Shown: in pieces, positions 27,104 to 36,741 of the stretch
Layout of the letters: each line of letters begins with the position of its first letter
How positions within the stretch are numbered: position 1 is the first letter of the stretch
Assembly (NCBI GenBank): GCA_945909635.1
Contig: OX246690.1
Span: 2,356,001 to 2,420,000, forward strand
DNA from: Clostridioides difficile_A
GTDB taxonomy: Bacteria > Bacillota > Clostridia > Peptostreptococcales > Peptostreptococcaceae
DNA: 64,000 bases
Direction of reading: 5' to 3'
The notes under the pieces: generated by a model
Told to the model about the DNA's origin: nothing
Databases searched by the model: none
The model's input: the letters and a program-made list of their open reading frames with translations, nothing else
Translations under genes and position numbers: made by a program

Positions 27104-28051
27104 TTAATAATACAATAAAAGTGATGTATCTATAAATAATTCATCTGCATTTAGCTCATTTACTGATGTATGTTCAATTTTTATATTTATATTTTTCATA
27201 TCCTCATAAACAATTCCAACTGGTGAACAAATAAAACAAGAAAATCCAAAAGTTTTTGTTATCTTTTTTACTTTATTCTCATTAAAATTTGTTTGCTTCT
27301 TACAGTCACTTATATTCTTATTATTATTTTGTAAATCATTATCATAACCCATTTCTTTCTGAATATTATCAGACTTGCTCATTACTTTAAACTTACTATG
27401 ATTTCTACAACTATAGTCCATTTCAAATTCTATACTTCCAAAAACTATTAAATTGCACAGATTTAAATCTTTTCCTTTGTTTGTAGGATTTTTTATAGGT
27501 TTAACATAAAGTATCTTACTATTTATGTTTACTTTTAATATATCTTTTAGGTTTTTAGGCATCTTTAAAGTATTGCTTATATTCAACTGCTTAAATACAG
27601 TTTTGTTTATGTTGGTATAAACACTATTACTTTCCACTGATATTCTTGTTGGAAATTTATCTAGGGTACACTTATAATAATAGTATATATTAGCATTATT
27701 CTTTATAACTCTATATGCTGAATTTGGCAAAACTACACTCTTAAAAGATATTATTTTTTTACAATTAGCATCTATTTTTCCTATGTAAAAACCTTGTTGT
27801 GGGTCTAATCCACATTTTGTAATACTATTAACTTTTACAGTATTATTTATAAATTCTATATATTTAGAAATATAATCTTTAAAAAATATATTTCCTGTTT
27901 TATATTTACTCGTATTTGTAACAATAATAGTGTAAGTCAAAATGTCGAATACAGATGCACATTTTTTATCAACATATTTTTCTACTTTTAAAATACTTCC
28001 ACTTATATCATTTGAAAAGACATCATTAAAAGTAGTTTTAGTTATTCTCAT
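27104..28051 (-). CDS. DUF11-like protein with SPOCS-like C terminus, possible spore-surface protein
   Basis: About 315 residues from the ATG at 28051, which follows AAAGGTGG (the frame opens at GTG 28060). Residues about 25-75 have the DUF11 hallmark 'DILTYTIIVTNTS'. The region 190-315 ('NLIVFGSIEFEMDY', 'FGFSCFICSPVGIVYEDM') resembles SPOCS/DUF3794 folds in outline only. There is no signal peptide or anchor, as in many spore-coat proteins that assemble from the mother cell. It is 27 bases downstream of the gene at 28079, so they form an operon. Function unknown. Confidence 0.65.
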   Translation of the reverse strand: MRITKTTFNDVFSNDISGSILKVEKYVDKKCASVFDILTYTIIVTNTSKYKTGNIFFKDYISKYIEFINNTVKVNSITKCGLDPQQGFYIGKIDANCKKIISFKSVVLPNSAYRVIKNNANIYYYYKCTLDKFPTRISVESNSVYTNINKTVFKQLNISNTLKMPKNLKDILKVNINSKILYVKPIKNPTNKGKDLNLCNLIVFGSIEFEMDYSCRNHSKFKVMSKSDNIQKEMGYDNDLQNNNKNISDCKKQTNFNENKVKKITKTFGFSCFICSPVGIVYEDMKNINIKIEHTSVNELNADELFIDTSLLLYY

Positions 28052-28078
28052 TGCATCCACCTTTCTATAATCTAAAGA

Positions 28079-28579
28079 TTACTCCATTTTAGAACTATTT
28101 TCATAACTTATAATTGCAGTCACACTAATAAATAAATTATTATCATCTAAAATAGACGATGCCATATCTTGTATAAGATACTTTAAATTAATTTTCTCTT
28201 TATTTTCTATTCTCCTAGGCATTTGTATAAATGTACTGAAAGGTATTTTTAATTTAAGTATATTTCTCTTATTAGAGCTTCTATTTCTCTTATTCCCCAC
28301 ATAATCTAGTATCACATCAGTATCTATATCACCAACTAAAATTAATTTCTTACCCGTCATTTGCTCATCTTCTAATGATACACATTCCATCGTATCAACA
28401 AGACTTATATTATGAATATTCATATTACAAACAGATGTCTCCAATGAATTTACTATGGATTTTTTAGAAGCTAACTTAAAATTTTTATATGTATTAAATT
28501 GAGATAAATAAAAAGTATTTTCTAGTCTTTCACATCTTTCAAAATTATATATTACCTTATTATTTTCATACATAATCAC
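28079..28579 (-). CDS. SPOCS (DUF3794)-like protein
   Basis: A 166-residue protein with a GTG start at 28579 behind GGGAG. The stretch 'GKKLILVGDIDTDVILDYVG' and 'LKIPFSTFIQMP', then a beta-rich end, follows the usual SPOCS pattern of a beta-sandwich seen in clostridial spore-coat or spore-cortex proteins. There are no membrane segments and no signal peptide. It is paired with the DUF11-like gene just downstream. I call the family from motif memory only, so a different beta-sandwich is possible. Confidence 0.6.
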   Translation of the reverse strand: MIMYENNKVIYNFERCERLENTFYLSQFNTYKNFKLASKKSIVNSLETSVCNMNIHNISLVDTMECVSLEDEQMTGKKLILVGDIDTDVILDYVGNKRNRSSNKRNILKLKIPFSTFIQMPRRIENKEKINLKYLIQDMASSILDDNNLFISVTAIISYENSSKME

Positions 28580-28757
28580 ATCAATCTCCCTATATCTATA
28601 TATTAATACTATTCATAAAAACTCTTCTAAATTACCCATTTTTGATTATTCACCATATAGCTCTTATCCTTTTTAAGACATAATAATCTTTCATACATAT
28701 TGATTTCTATATTAACAGTAAAAACTTATCTTAAAATTTTTCATTGAATATATACTA

Positions 28758-28786
28758 TTGACTTTTGGAATATAGTTTATTATAAT
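28758..28786 (+). promoter_or_regulatory. Sigma-A promoter of the MFS gene
   Basis: TTGACT (28758-28763) and TATAAT (28781-28786) are spaced by exactly 17 bases. The predicted transcript start falls at about 28793, right at the edge of the operator palindrome, and the ATG follows about 40 bases later. Confidence 0.85.
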
Positions 28787-28793
28787 TTTAATA

Positions 28794-28808
28794 GACCGAC
28801 AGTCGGTC
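28794..28808 (+). promoter_or_regulatory. TetR-family operator palindrome
   Basis: GACCGACAGTCGGTC is a perfect odd-centred palindrome (arms GACCGAC/GTCGGTC) and is strikingly GC-rich here. It covers the predicted transcription start. The form is typical of operators for TetR-family multidrug repressors. No TetR gene adjoins the MFS gene in this window; the only one, at 55039, belongs to another operon. Confidence 0.8.
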
Positions 28809-28832
28809 AAGAAAAAGAGAGGTGTCCTATAT

Positions 28833-30086
28833 ATGCAAAATTTAGATAAAACAAATAATTCTTTTAACAAAAACTTTAACCTTGTAGTACTCGGTCAAAT
28901 TATATCTATACTGGGTTCATCATTATTAAGATTTGGTCTTTCTACTTATATTTTAGATATAACAGGTCGTGCAGATATATTTGCAACTTTATATGCAATA
29001 TCAAATATTCCACTTCTATTGTCCCCAATTGGTGGTGCAATAGCTGATAGATTCAATCGTAGAAATCTAATGGTTATATTTGATTTTATGAGTTCTATAA
29101 TTATCCTCATTTTTATCTGTCTTTTTTCTACTCTAAATGATTCTATTGTATTAATTGGAATTATTATGATACTCCTATCTATTATTAGTTGTATGTATCA
29201 GCCTACTGTACAGGCAAGCATACCTTTAATAGTAAATGAAAAAGATTTAGAACAAGCAAATGGAATTGTAAATGGAATAGGTGCGCTTTCAAGTATGTTT
29301 GCTCCTGTACTTGGAGGTCTTTTATACGGTCTTATTGGACTTAAGATGCTTCTTATTATAAGTTGCGTTGCATTTTTTCTATCAGCAGTAATGGAGATGT
29401 TTATTTATATCCCTTTTAATAAAAGAGACTTTAATGGTGACATAGTAATGACTATAGTTAATGACATGAAAAAAGGATTTTCTTATGTTGTAAAACAGCC
29501 TTATATTAGTAAAGCTATGATTCTGGCAGCTTCTTTAAATTTATTTTTAACTCCATTTTTACTTGTCGGAATACAATATATTTTGCGTGTAACAATGCAC
29601 AGTAGCAATAATATGTATGGCATAGGAATAGGGATTATAGAATTTAGTAGTGTTTTAGGTGCACTTTCAATAGGTTTATTTGCAAAAAAAATGAAGATGA
29701 ATACATTATATCGCTGGTTAATGCTAATTAGTATTTTAATGATTCCAATGGCTATTTCAATTTCTCCTTCAATGCTCAGACTAGGATATTATCCATCTTT
29801 TATATTATTATTTATTTGCATTATACCTATTGCTATGTCTATGACAATTATCACTGTATTTGTCCTAACTATTGTTCAAAAACAAACACCTAATGAATTA
29901 TTGGGAAAGGTAATGGCCACTATTACGGCTGTATCACAATGTGTTGCTCCAGTAGGTCAAATTATGCATGGTAAATTATTTGAAGTTTTTAGCCTTAAAG
30001 TTTATATACCTATAATATGTATGTTTATAATTATGCTATTAATTTCAGTTCTTGCTAAGTATCTATATAAGAATGAGATATCATAA
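28833..30086 (+). CDS. Major facilitator superfamily transporter (probable drug exporter)
   Basis: A 417-residue MFS protein with about twelve hydrophobic segments, the loop 2-3 motif 'GGAIADRFNRRNLM' and the motif C-like 'GALSSMFAPVLGGLLYG'. It resembles the MFS_3/enterobactin-exporter-MefA group that pumps macrolides or other drugs. AGAGAGGTG supports the ATG. It is transcribed alone from a strong promoter covered by a TetR-type operator, which suggests it is induced by a ligand. Confidence 0.88.
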   Translation: MQNLDKTNNSFNKNFNLVVLGQIISILGSSLLRFGLSTYILDITGRADIFATLYAISNIPLLLSPIGGAIADRFNRRNLMVIFDFMSSIIILIFICLFSTLNDSIVLIGIIMILLSIISCMYQPTVQASIPLIVNEKDLEQANGIVNGIGALSSMFAPVLGGLLYGLIGLKMLLIISCVAFFLSAVMEMFIYIPFNKRDFNGDIVMTIVNDMKKGFSYVVKQPYISKAMILAASLNLFLTPFLLVGIQYILRVTMHSSNNMYGIGIGIIEFSSVLGALSIGLFAKKMKMNTLYRWLMLISILMIPMAISISPSMLRLGYYPSFILLFICIIPIAMSMTIITVFVLTIVQKQTPNELLGKVMATITAVSQCVAPVGQIMHGKLFEVFSLKVYIPIICMFIIMLLISVLAKYLYKNEIS

Positions 30087-30141
30087 TAAAATCATATTAC
30101 AGATAAAAATATACATTTCATTTCCTCAAAGATACTTTTTA

Positions 30142-30189
30142 ATGTCAAATGGCTAGACTGATTCTTATTTCAGAATGACCATTTGACAT
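30142..30189. terminator. Bidirectional hairpin between MFS gene and glycosidase-like gene
   Basis: Outer arms ATGTCAAATGG and CCATTTGACAT are perfect (11 bp) and enclose a second smaller stem (ATTCT/AGAAT). The hairpin lies between two convergent stop codons (30086 and 30214). T-rich sequence follows on the plus strand. Confidence 0.75.
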
Positions 30190-30213
30190 AATGTTTATTT
30201 GTTTTTATTAAAT

Positions 30214-32514
30214 TTATTGTTCTGGTTTATATACAACTTTATCATCATCATATATTACCAAAGATTTTGCTTTTATAACTTCATCCTCATACTTAACATC
30301 CTTTTGAGAGAAATTAGCTACTACTTTTAAATCTTCTCCATACTCAGTCATTTGAACTAACCTATCCTCAGAAATAAATTTAAAATCTGTCATTTCTCTT
30401 TTTATAGCCTTTTTATTAAATTCTGACCATACTTTATTGTGTGAAACTATTTCATCTTTGTGTTTTTCCCATTCAGTTCTATCTATATAATACATAGGTG
30501 GCGTATTATACAATACTTCTCTCATCATTCTGCTTCCAACTTCATCTTTAATTTTGAAAGTTCCCCATAACCACTGATGAGAAGATACAACAGAATCATT
30601 ATAAACTAATCTAAATAAAGGAAGAGAGTAAGTTGGGTCTATAAATATTTTTTTATATTTTTCTTTTACAGGTATCTGTTTTGAAAATACTTCTGGTACT
30701 CCTCCTGTTGGAGAATAGTATCTACCGACATAGTATTCACTATCTTTATTCTTGCTCATGTCTTTATCAACCCAAGCAAATGCTGGTGTCTCAAGACCAT
30801 GTGCAAATGCTATGGTACTACTTGAAAAATCATTTCCACCTTCTGAACCTATAACCATATTTGCATTATCTCTTATATATGACATCCTTTCAAGTCTAGC
30901 CTTTAAATCTTGTGCTTGAGTTGTTATGTGACTTTGAGAATAATCATCATAGATTTCACCTGTAGCATCACAATCTATAAACCAAGAATTAAATTTATAT
31001 CCTTCATCCAATATACTTTGTACTCTCTCTTTCACACTTGGTAAAGACAATGTAGGATTTAATTTTCTTCCTTCTCCTTGAAATCCAGTTTCTTTTTCAC
31101 CTTTTTTGTTTTCTATAGTAGCATTTTCATATAGAGATTTATCCTTAAATGATGCTGTACTCCATTTTTCTTCTCCTGGCTTGTGTATAGAATGATATGA
31201 ATCATATGGCCCTACTAGATATCCTAAATCATTAGCTCTCTTAACCATCTCTGGAGATACATAACCTTCTTTCATATCATCAAAACCTATCCAGGCATTT
31301 TTAATACCAGATTTATTGATGTCATTAATCACATCAATTGTATTATATCTTGTCCATGTAGCAACATCATTCACACTATCTCCTAGTTTTGATTTTAATA
31401 ATCTCTTGTTAAATTCTATAAGTTCTACTCTATTTAATTTAGATATACCTTTGTCTAATACTCTTTTTATATCTCTATCCTTACTATTAAAAACTTTGTC
31501 ATTATAAAAAGTATTCATTTGCATAACCTCATTAAATGCTTGAACTATTTGATTTTTTTGATATTTATCTATATAATCTTGAGTTTTTATTTGATTAGTC
31601 ACTTCTATAAATTCACTATCATAAGACTTCATACTTAAAAGTTCTTTCATCCAATTAATCAAATCATCTGATAAGTTTCCTTTTAATTTATTCCATTTAA
31701 TATCATTTATTGTGATTATAGATTTATCTCCAAAATAAATTTGTGGTGCTCCATAGAGTTTTTCAATATTTTTATTTTCCTTAGATTTTTCTTCTAATGT
31801 TTTAAATTCGTCTTTATCAACTATATAATTTTTATAAGTTTTTGCTACATCTGTAATATTCTTATTGGTCAAGTACACTTTAAACCCATACTCTTTATTT
31901 TTATTGATACTTGGATATTCATGTTTAAATGTAAAATTAATCTTATCTTTAGAACTAAATTCAATTTCATTGTTGAATTCATTTTCAATAATATATAACA
32001 CAGAATATTTTGCTTTATTTACTGCAAAGAATTGCATTGAAAAAGATTCTATAACATTATAAGTAGACTCATTTAAATGTTCTTTCCAATACTTATCATT
32101 ACTTGGTATAAACTTACCTTCATAAAGTGGTAGTACATAACTTTCACCTTCAACTTTAGGCCAATTAAAACTAGCTTCTTGTTCTGAATTAGATTTAATG
32201 TTTACATCTAAATAATTGTTCTCTTTTTTTATATTTATGTCTATGTTTTCATCAGGATATGTCCATGATGCTTCTGTTTTTGTCTTTTTGAAATTTGATA
32301 CCTTCCTTTCTTTTAATGGCTCGGATATCTTTTCTCTTGAACCATTAGATTCAACTGATACCTCAAAGGTTTCAGGTTTCACTTCAAAACTAAAATCCAA
32401 ATTTTTAACATTGTACATGGATGATTTGCTATTAGCCACCTCCCCACTACTGCAACCAGTAATAGTAGTTATAGCAACCATGCAACTTATAAATATCGAG
32501 ACTATTTTTTTCAT
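30214..32514 (-). CDS. Large glycoside-hydrolase-like lipoprotein (DUF5696-type)
   Basis: About 766 residues. The ATG at 32514 follows AAGGAGGTG; the open frame begins at a GTG inside that ribosome site. A signal peptide ends in lipobox ITGC. An N-terminal beta-rich domain (about 30-230) precedes a TIM-barrel-like half with 'AWIGFDDMKEGYVSPEM', 'SWFIDCDATGE' and 'VIGSEGGND'; the Asp and Glu in the last two could be catalytic, as in alpha-galactosidase-like clans. It would act on sugar polymers outside the cell membrane. The next gene upstream is a GH73 glucosaminidase. I do not know a tested substrate. Confidence 0.75.
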   Translation of the reverse strand: MKKIVSIFISCMVAITTITGCSSGEVANSKSSMYNVKNLDFSFEVKPETFEVSVESNGSREKISEPLKERKVSNFKKTKTEASWTYPDENIDINIKKENNYLDVNIKSNSEQEASFNWPKVEGESYVLPLYEGKFIPSNDKYWKEHLNESTYNVIESFSMQFFAVNKAKYSVLYIIENEFNNEIEFSSKDKINFTFKHEYPSINKNKEYGFKVYLTNKNITDVAKTYKNYIVDKDEFKTLEEKSKENKNIEKLYGAPQIYFGDKSIITINDIKWNKLKGNLSDDLINWMKELLSMKSYDSEFIEVTNQIKTQDYIDKYQKNQIVQAFNEVMQMNTFYNDKVFNSKDRDIKRVLDKGISKLNRVELIEFNKRLLKSKLGDSVNDVATWTRYNTIDVINDINKSGIKNAWIGFDDMKEGYVSPEMVKRANDLGYLVGPYDSYHSIHKPGEEKWSTASFKDKSLYENATIENKKGEKETGFQGEGRKLNPTLSLPSVKERVQSILDEGYKFNSWFIDCDATGEIYDDYSQSHITTQAQDLKARLERMSYIRDNANMVIGSEGGNDFSSSTIAFAHGLETPAFAWVDKDMSKNKDSEYYVGRYYSPTGGVPEVFSKQIPVKEKYKKIFIDPTYSLPLFRLVYNDSVVSSHQWLWGTFKIKDEVGSRMMREVLYNTPPMYYIDRTEWEKHKDEIVSHNKVWSEFNKKAIKREMTDFKFISEDRLVQMTEYGEDLKVVANFSQKDVKYEDEVIKAKSLVIYDDDKVVYKPEQ

Positions 32515-32561
32515 AAAAGCCACCTCCTTGATAAATATATCATCCTTATGTTACATCAAAG

Positions 32562-33455
32562 TTACATGTTGCTTTGAATTTCACTATCTATTAATTGAAG
32601 ATTGTATTGTTGAATTATTTCTATTAAACGGTCTGCATAGATGCTCTTTCCATTTTCATCTTTTGCTGTACTATAACCTGCTTTTTCCAATGCTTTAGCT
32701 TGATATATATACGTTTTTGCATCAAATACACCATTGGCTTTGTATCTTTTATTCGTAGCCAAAAACTTTGCATGGTCTTTTATAGATTCATTTTTATCAT
32801 CATATATTCTAAATTTATCATCTATAATTGTATCTAAATGTTCTTTTGTCTCTAAAGTCACTGATTTACCTTTCCAAGAGGCATCTGCCTTTATGCCAAA
32901 TAGATTATTGTGTTGTTTTGCTAAAGTTGATTTGCCCCAGCTAGATTCGATTATAGCTTGTGCAATAGTTATAGATGGAAGTATTTTATAATCTTCGTAA
33001 TTTTGTATAGCTTCTTCTTTAATTTCGTTTATAAACTTCATATACTGTGTATCAGACTTCAATCTTTCTGGCTTTATGCCATAATCCTTAAGTTCGTCAA
33101 TATAATTATCAACCAATCTTTTTTGTTTATTACTAAATTCTAATTCATCCAAGACATTACTTAATTTATTTATTTTATTATTTTCAGAAAAATTTTTAAC
33201 AAATAAATCTGATACTTCTTTTATTTGTGAATCTTTAACTTCTTTTAAGTTGTTTTTATTCAATACAGCAACAATAGAAGCTACATACTTCCAGTTAACT
33301 TGTACATTATTTTTACTTGCTAAATCAGAATATTTTATATACTTACTAACCTCTATATCTTCCTTGTTTATATCTCTGGTGAAATACTCTTTTACTCCTA
33401 CACCTATTAAAACTGATATTATCAGTATTATAACAATGAATTTTTTATTCTTCAT
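32562..33455 (-). CDS. Membrane-anchored GH73 glucosaminidase (peptidoglycan hydrolase)
   Basis: 297 residues. An uncleaved N-terminal signal anchor (about 5-22) precedes a helical region and a C-terminal GH73 domain: 'PSITIAQAIIESSWGKSTLAK' (catalytic Glu in IIES) and 'HNNLFGIKADASWKGKSV' are typical of FlgJ/LytG/Acd enzymes that cut between GlcNAc and MurNAc. GGGAGGAC precedes the ATG. It is encoded 47 bases upstream of the glycosidase-like lipoprotein and is probably co-transcribed, which suggests joint work on cell-wall glycans. Confidence 0.9.
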   Translation of the reverse strand: MKNKKFIVIILIISVLIGVGVKEYFTRDINKEDIEVSKYIKYSDLASKNNVQVNWKYVASIVAVLNKNNLKEVKDSQIKEVSDLFVKNFSENNKINKLSNVLDELEFSNKQKRLVDNYIDELKDYGIKPERLKSDTQYMKFINEIKEEAIQNYEDYKILPSITIAQAIIESSWGKSTLAKQHNNLFGIKADASWKGKSVTLETKEHLDTIIDDKFRIYDDKNESIKDHAKFLATNKRYKANGVFDAKTYIYQAKALEKAGYSTAKDENGKSIYADRLIEIIQQYNLQLIDSEIQSNM

Positions 33456-33610
33456 AATTATTGTCCTCCCTTATATTATCTGCTGAATACAATATATCTT
33501 ATTTTTGTTACATTTTCTTTACGAAATTTTGAAGATTTTATGAAGATTTATGAAATATATTTAACTAAAAGCGCAATTATTGTTATAATATATAGTTTTC
33601 TATTAAACAA

Positions 33611-33658
33611 AAATAGTTAAAATAAATTCATAATTAGATAAACTTATTTTAACTATTT
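33611..33658 (-). terminator. Terminator after the pgmB-GH65 operon
   Basis: 15-bp perfect arms (AAATAGTTAAAATAA and complement) with an 18-base loop, followed on the minus strand by TTTTTG. It lies 14 bases past the GH65 stop codon. Confidence 0.8.
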
Positions 33659-33672
33659 ACATAATAAAAATA

Positions 33673-35970
33673 TTATTTAAATTTATTTCTATCAATTTTT
33701 ATATATTTTTCTAATATATATTTTTTACCATATACAATAATTTTCATTGGCTTACCTTTTAAATTTTCTATTTTAATTAAATCGCTACATACATCTACAT
33801 TAATAATGTTATCTCTATAGCTTATGTTGAAAGAATAACCTCTCCATTCTTTCGGTAACTTAGGGTCAAAAGATAATGTTTCATCCCATGTCCTCATACC
33901 TGCAAACCCATGCACAATAGAAAGCCATGAACCAGACATAGAAGTTATATGCAGTCCATCATTGGTATCATTATTATAATTGTCCAAATCAAGCCTAGCA
34001 GTTCTTGAGTATAATTCATAAGCTTTATCCAAATCATCTATTTCAGAAGCAATAATGGAATAAATACTAGAAGATAAAGAAGATTCATGTACAGTATATT
34101 TTTCGTAGAAATCAAAGTTTCTCTTCTTTTCTTCTTTAGTAAATCTATTTCCAAAATAGTAAATTCCCTGTAATACATCTGCTTGTTTTATAAAACACGA
34201 CCTAAGAATCCTATCCCAAGACCAATTTTGATTAAGAGGAAGATTTTCTTTTGGTAAATCCTTTACTTCTATAAATTCTTTATCTAAAAAATTATCATTT
34301 TGAACTATTATTTTTAACTCATCATCATATGGCAGATAGATTTTTTTTGATATCATTTGCCATAGCTCAACTTCTTCTTTAGTTACATTATTTCTATCAA
34401 TACATTCACTATATTCTATGTCTAATTTTAATACATTTTCTACAGCATATTCTAGACACCATTTAGCTATATAATTAGTATACCAATTATTATTGATATT
34501 GTTCTCATATTCATTTGGGCCGGTTACACCATGTATCATATACAAATCTTTTTTTATAGATAAGTGAACTCTACTAGCCCAAAATCTAGCTATTTCTATT
34601 ATTACATCGATTCCTTTTTCTTTTATGTATTCAAAGTCACCTGTATAATTTGTATAATTATATATTGCATATACTATACTTCCATTTCGGTGTATTTCTT
34701 CAAATGTTATCTCCCACTCATTATGGCATTCTACTCCATCAAATGTAACCATTGGATATAAAGCACCTTTAAGCCCTAGTTTTTTTGCATTATCTTTTGC
34801 CTGTTCCAATTGATTATATCTATATTCCAAAAGGTTTCTAGTTACCTTCTTATCTGTTACCCCTAGATATACTGGAACGCAAAATGCTTCTGTGTCCCAA
34901 TAAGTAGCTCCTCCATACTTTTCTCCAGTAAAGCCTTTGGGACCTATATTCAATCTTGAATCTTCTCCATAATATGTTGAAAATAGTTGAAATAAATTGT
35001 ATCGTATTCCTTGTTGACTACTTTTATCTCCATTTATTTTTACATCTGCACTTTTCCATCTTTTATTCCATAACTCTGTATGTTCATTTAATATATCATC
35101 ATAATCTTTAGATATTTCTCTATTTAAAATATCTTCACATTTTCCTAATAGCTCACTTTCCTTATAGTCTCTAGTTGAAGTTATAGATACATATTTTTCT
35201 ATACTAGCAACCTCATCTTTTAGAATATCCATTGTTATTGAATTCTCACAGTAATTATATTCATTTGTATGAGATAGGTCTTTTATCTTACCTCTTGCCT
35301 TAATATACATCATTGCACCCACAGTAAATACTGGTGTATTAAATGCATTTTCCTTTGTTCTAGAAAGTATACTTCCTCGATATTCTGAAGAATTTGAAGA
35401 AACTCCATTCCAAAACTCTTCCTCATAATTTGAATCTTCATTTTTTATGTTTGAATCTAAATATGGTATGAATTTTATTTTAGCATCAGAATTTAATGCT
35501 TTTATACTGTATTTAATTACTGCTAACTCCTTAACTGATATGCTTAAAAATCTAATAATGTTAACTTCAAATTTTTTATCACTTATGTGTACAATAAACC
35601 TACGATTTAAAATACCATTTTTCATATCTAATTCTCTATAAAAATCTTCAACCTTACATTTTGCTAAGTCTAATTCTATATCATCTATAAAAATTCTTAT
35701 TCCTATATAGTTAATTGAATTAGGGATTTTACCAAAGTATTCTGGGTATCCATTTTTCCACCATCCTACACGAGTTTTATCTGGAAACCATACTCCAGCT
35801 ATATAAGACCCCTTATGAGTATCTCCACTATAGTTTTCCTCATAGTTTCCCCTCATACCCATATAACCATTACCTATACTCATTATAGATTCCGCTAATC
35901 TATTTTCTTTGATTTCAATCTTATCTTGTATAATCTTCCATTCATCTATATTATTAAATAAACATTTCAT
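33673..35970 (-). CDS. GH65 disaccharide phosphorylase (maltose/kojibiose/trehalose type)
   Basis: A 765-residue cytosolic inverting phosphorylase. The GH65 N-terminal beta-domain, the (alpha/alpha)6 barrel with 'GATYWDTEAFCVPVYL', the catalytic-acid region 'ECHNEWEITFEEIHRNG' and the phosphate-site region 'HESSLSSSIYSIIASEI' are all visible. It splits an alpha-glucosyl disaccharide with phosphate to beta-glucose 1-phosphate and glucose. Its ATG overlaps the pgmB stop as ATGA, so pgmB turns the product into glucose 6-phosphate. Which disaccharide it prefers cannot be decided from these motifs. Confidence 0.92.
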   Translation of the reverse strand: MKCLFNNIDEWKIIQDKIEIKENRLAESIMSIGNGYMGMRGNYEENYSGDTHKGSYIAGVWFPDKTRVGWWKNGYPEYFGKIPNSINYIGIRIFIDDIELDLAKCKVEDFYRELDMKNGILNRRFIVHISDKKFEVNIIRFLSISVKELAVIKYSIKALNSDAKIKFIPYLDSNIKNEDSNYEEEFWNGVSSNSSEYRGSILSRTKENAFNTPVFTVGAMMYIKARGKIKDLSHTNEYNYCENSITMDILKDEVASIEKYVSITSTRDYKESELLGKCEDILNREISKDYDDILNEHTELWNKRWKSADVKINGDKSSQQGIRYNLFQLFSTYYGEDSRLNIGPKGFTGEKYGGATYWDTEAFCVPVYLGVTDKKVTRNLLEYRYNQLEQAKDNAKKLGLKGALYPMVTFDGVECHNEWEITFEEIHRNGSIVYAIYNYTNYTGDFEYIKEKGIDVIIEIARFWASRVHLSIKKDLYMIHGVTGPNEYENNINNNWYTNYIAKWCLEYAVENVLKLDIEYSECIDRNNVTKEEVELWQMISKKIYLPYDDELKIIVQNDNFLDKEFIEVKDLPKENLPLNQNWSWDRILRSCFIKQADVLQGIYYFGNRFTKEEKKRNFDFYEKYTVHESSLSSSIYSIIASEIDDLDKAYELYSRTARLDLDNYNNDTNDGLHITSMSGSWLSIVHGFAGMRTWDETLSFDPKLPKEWRGYSFNISYRDNIINVDVCSDLIKIENLKGKPMKIIVYGKKYILEKYIKIDRNKFK

Positions 35971-36647
35971 ATAACTCTCCTAACCATATACTCATTATAC
36001 TTTTCTTGTATATATTCAAAATTTAATTGACTTGTTGAATCTACAACTAAATTTGCTTTTTTTAAATTCTCATAGTTTCCAACACCAACAGAAAACATAT
36101 TAGAAGAATTTATAGCATCTATCCCTGCACTTGCATCTTCTATTCCTATACAGTTTTGAGGATTTACATTAAGCCCTTCTGCTGACATAAGAAATATATC
36201 TGGATGAGGTTTGCTATTTTTACATTTTCCTGCATCAGCTATAAAATCAAATTTATCACTCATACCCAAATTATTTAGCACATTTGTTGCATTCTTACTT
36301 GCAGATGATAAACCTATTTTTATGTTATTAGATTTTATATCACCTAATAAATTTTCTATTCCAGGCAAAATATCATTTGAAGTTATCTCATCTATCAGTG
36401 ATACATAATAATTGTTTTTTTCTTCGGCCATTCTCACTTTTTCTTCTTCTGAAAATAAATATTTCTTATTTCCAAATTCTAATATCCTGTCCAATGACTC
36501 CATTCTACTTATGCCTTTTAAAGATTCATTAAATTTTGTATCTATATCTATCCCAACCTTATGAGCTAGTTTTCTCCAAGCCATATAATGATAATATGCA
36601 GTATCTGTAATTACACCATCCAAATCAAATATAAATGCTTCAATCAT
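35967..36647 (-). CDS. pgmB: Beta-phosphoglucomutase
   Basis: A 226-residue HAD-superfamily enzyme that converts beta-glucose 1-phosphate to glucose 6-phosphate. The nucleophile and acid are Asp8 and Asp10 in 'FDLDGVITDT'; 'GLSSASKNA' (motif II), 'KPHPDIFL' (motif III) and 'GIEDASAGIDA' (motif IV) are present. It is placed directly before and coupled to the GH65 phosphorylase, which is the classic arrangement for phosphorolytic maltose or trehalose use. Confidence 0.95.
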   Translation of the reverse strand: MIEAFIFDLDGVITDTAYYHYMAWRKLAHKVGIDIDTKFNESLKGISRMESLDRILEFGNKKYLFSEEEKVRMAEEKNNYYVSLIDEITSNDILPGIENLLGDIKSNNIKIGLSSASKNATNVLNNLGMSDKFDFIADAGKCKNSKPHPDIFLMSAEGLNVNPQNCIGIEDASAGIDAINSSNMFSVGVGNYENLKKANLVVDSTSQLNFEYIQEKYNEYMVRRVI

Positions 36648-36741
36648 TCTTATTTCCTCTTTCTACAAGAAATTTTTAGACTAATAATCAATTTATTTTA
36701 TACCTTCTCTCTTACATTTAAGGTATTATTTATAGAATTTT

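Noticed and set aside
26256..28579. Prophage remnant around the lysin-like amidase
   Set aside because: No holin, tail, integrase or attachment-site repeat was found in the flanks; the neighbours are chromosomal-type genes.
30214..32514. Sugar ABC binding protein reading of the large lipoprotein
   Set aside because: At 766 residues with barrel-like aromatic/acidic motifs and no neighbouring permeases it does not fit a binding protein.
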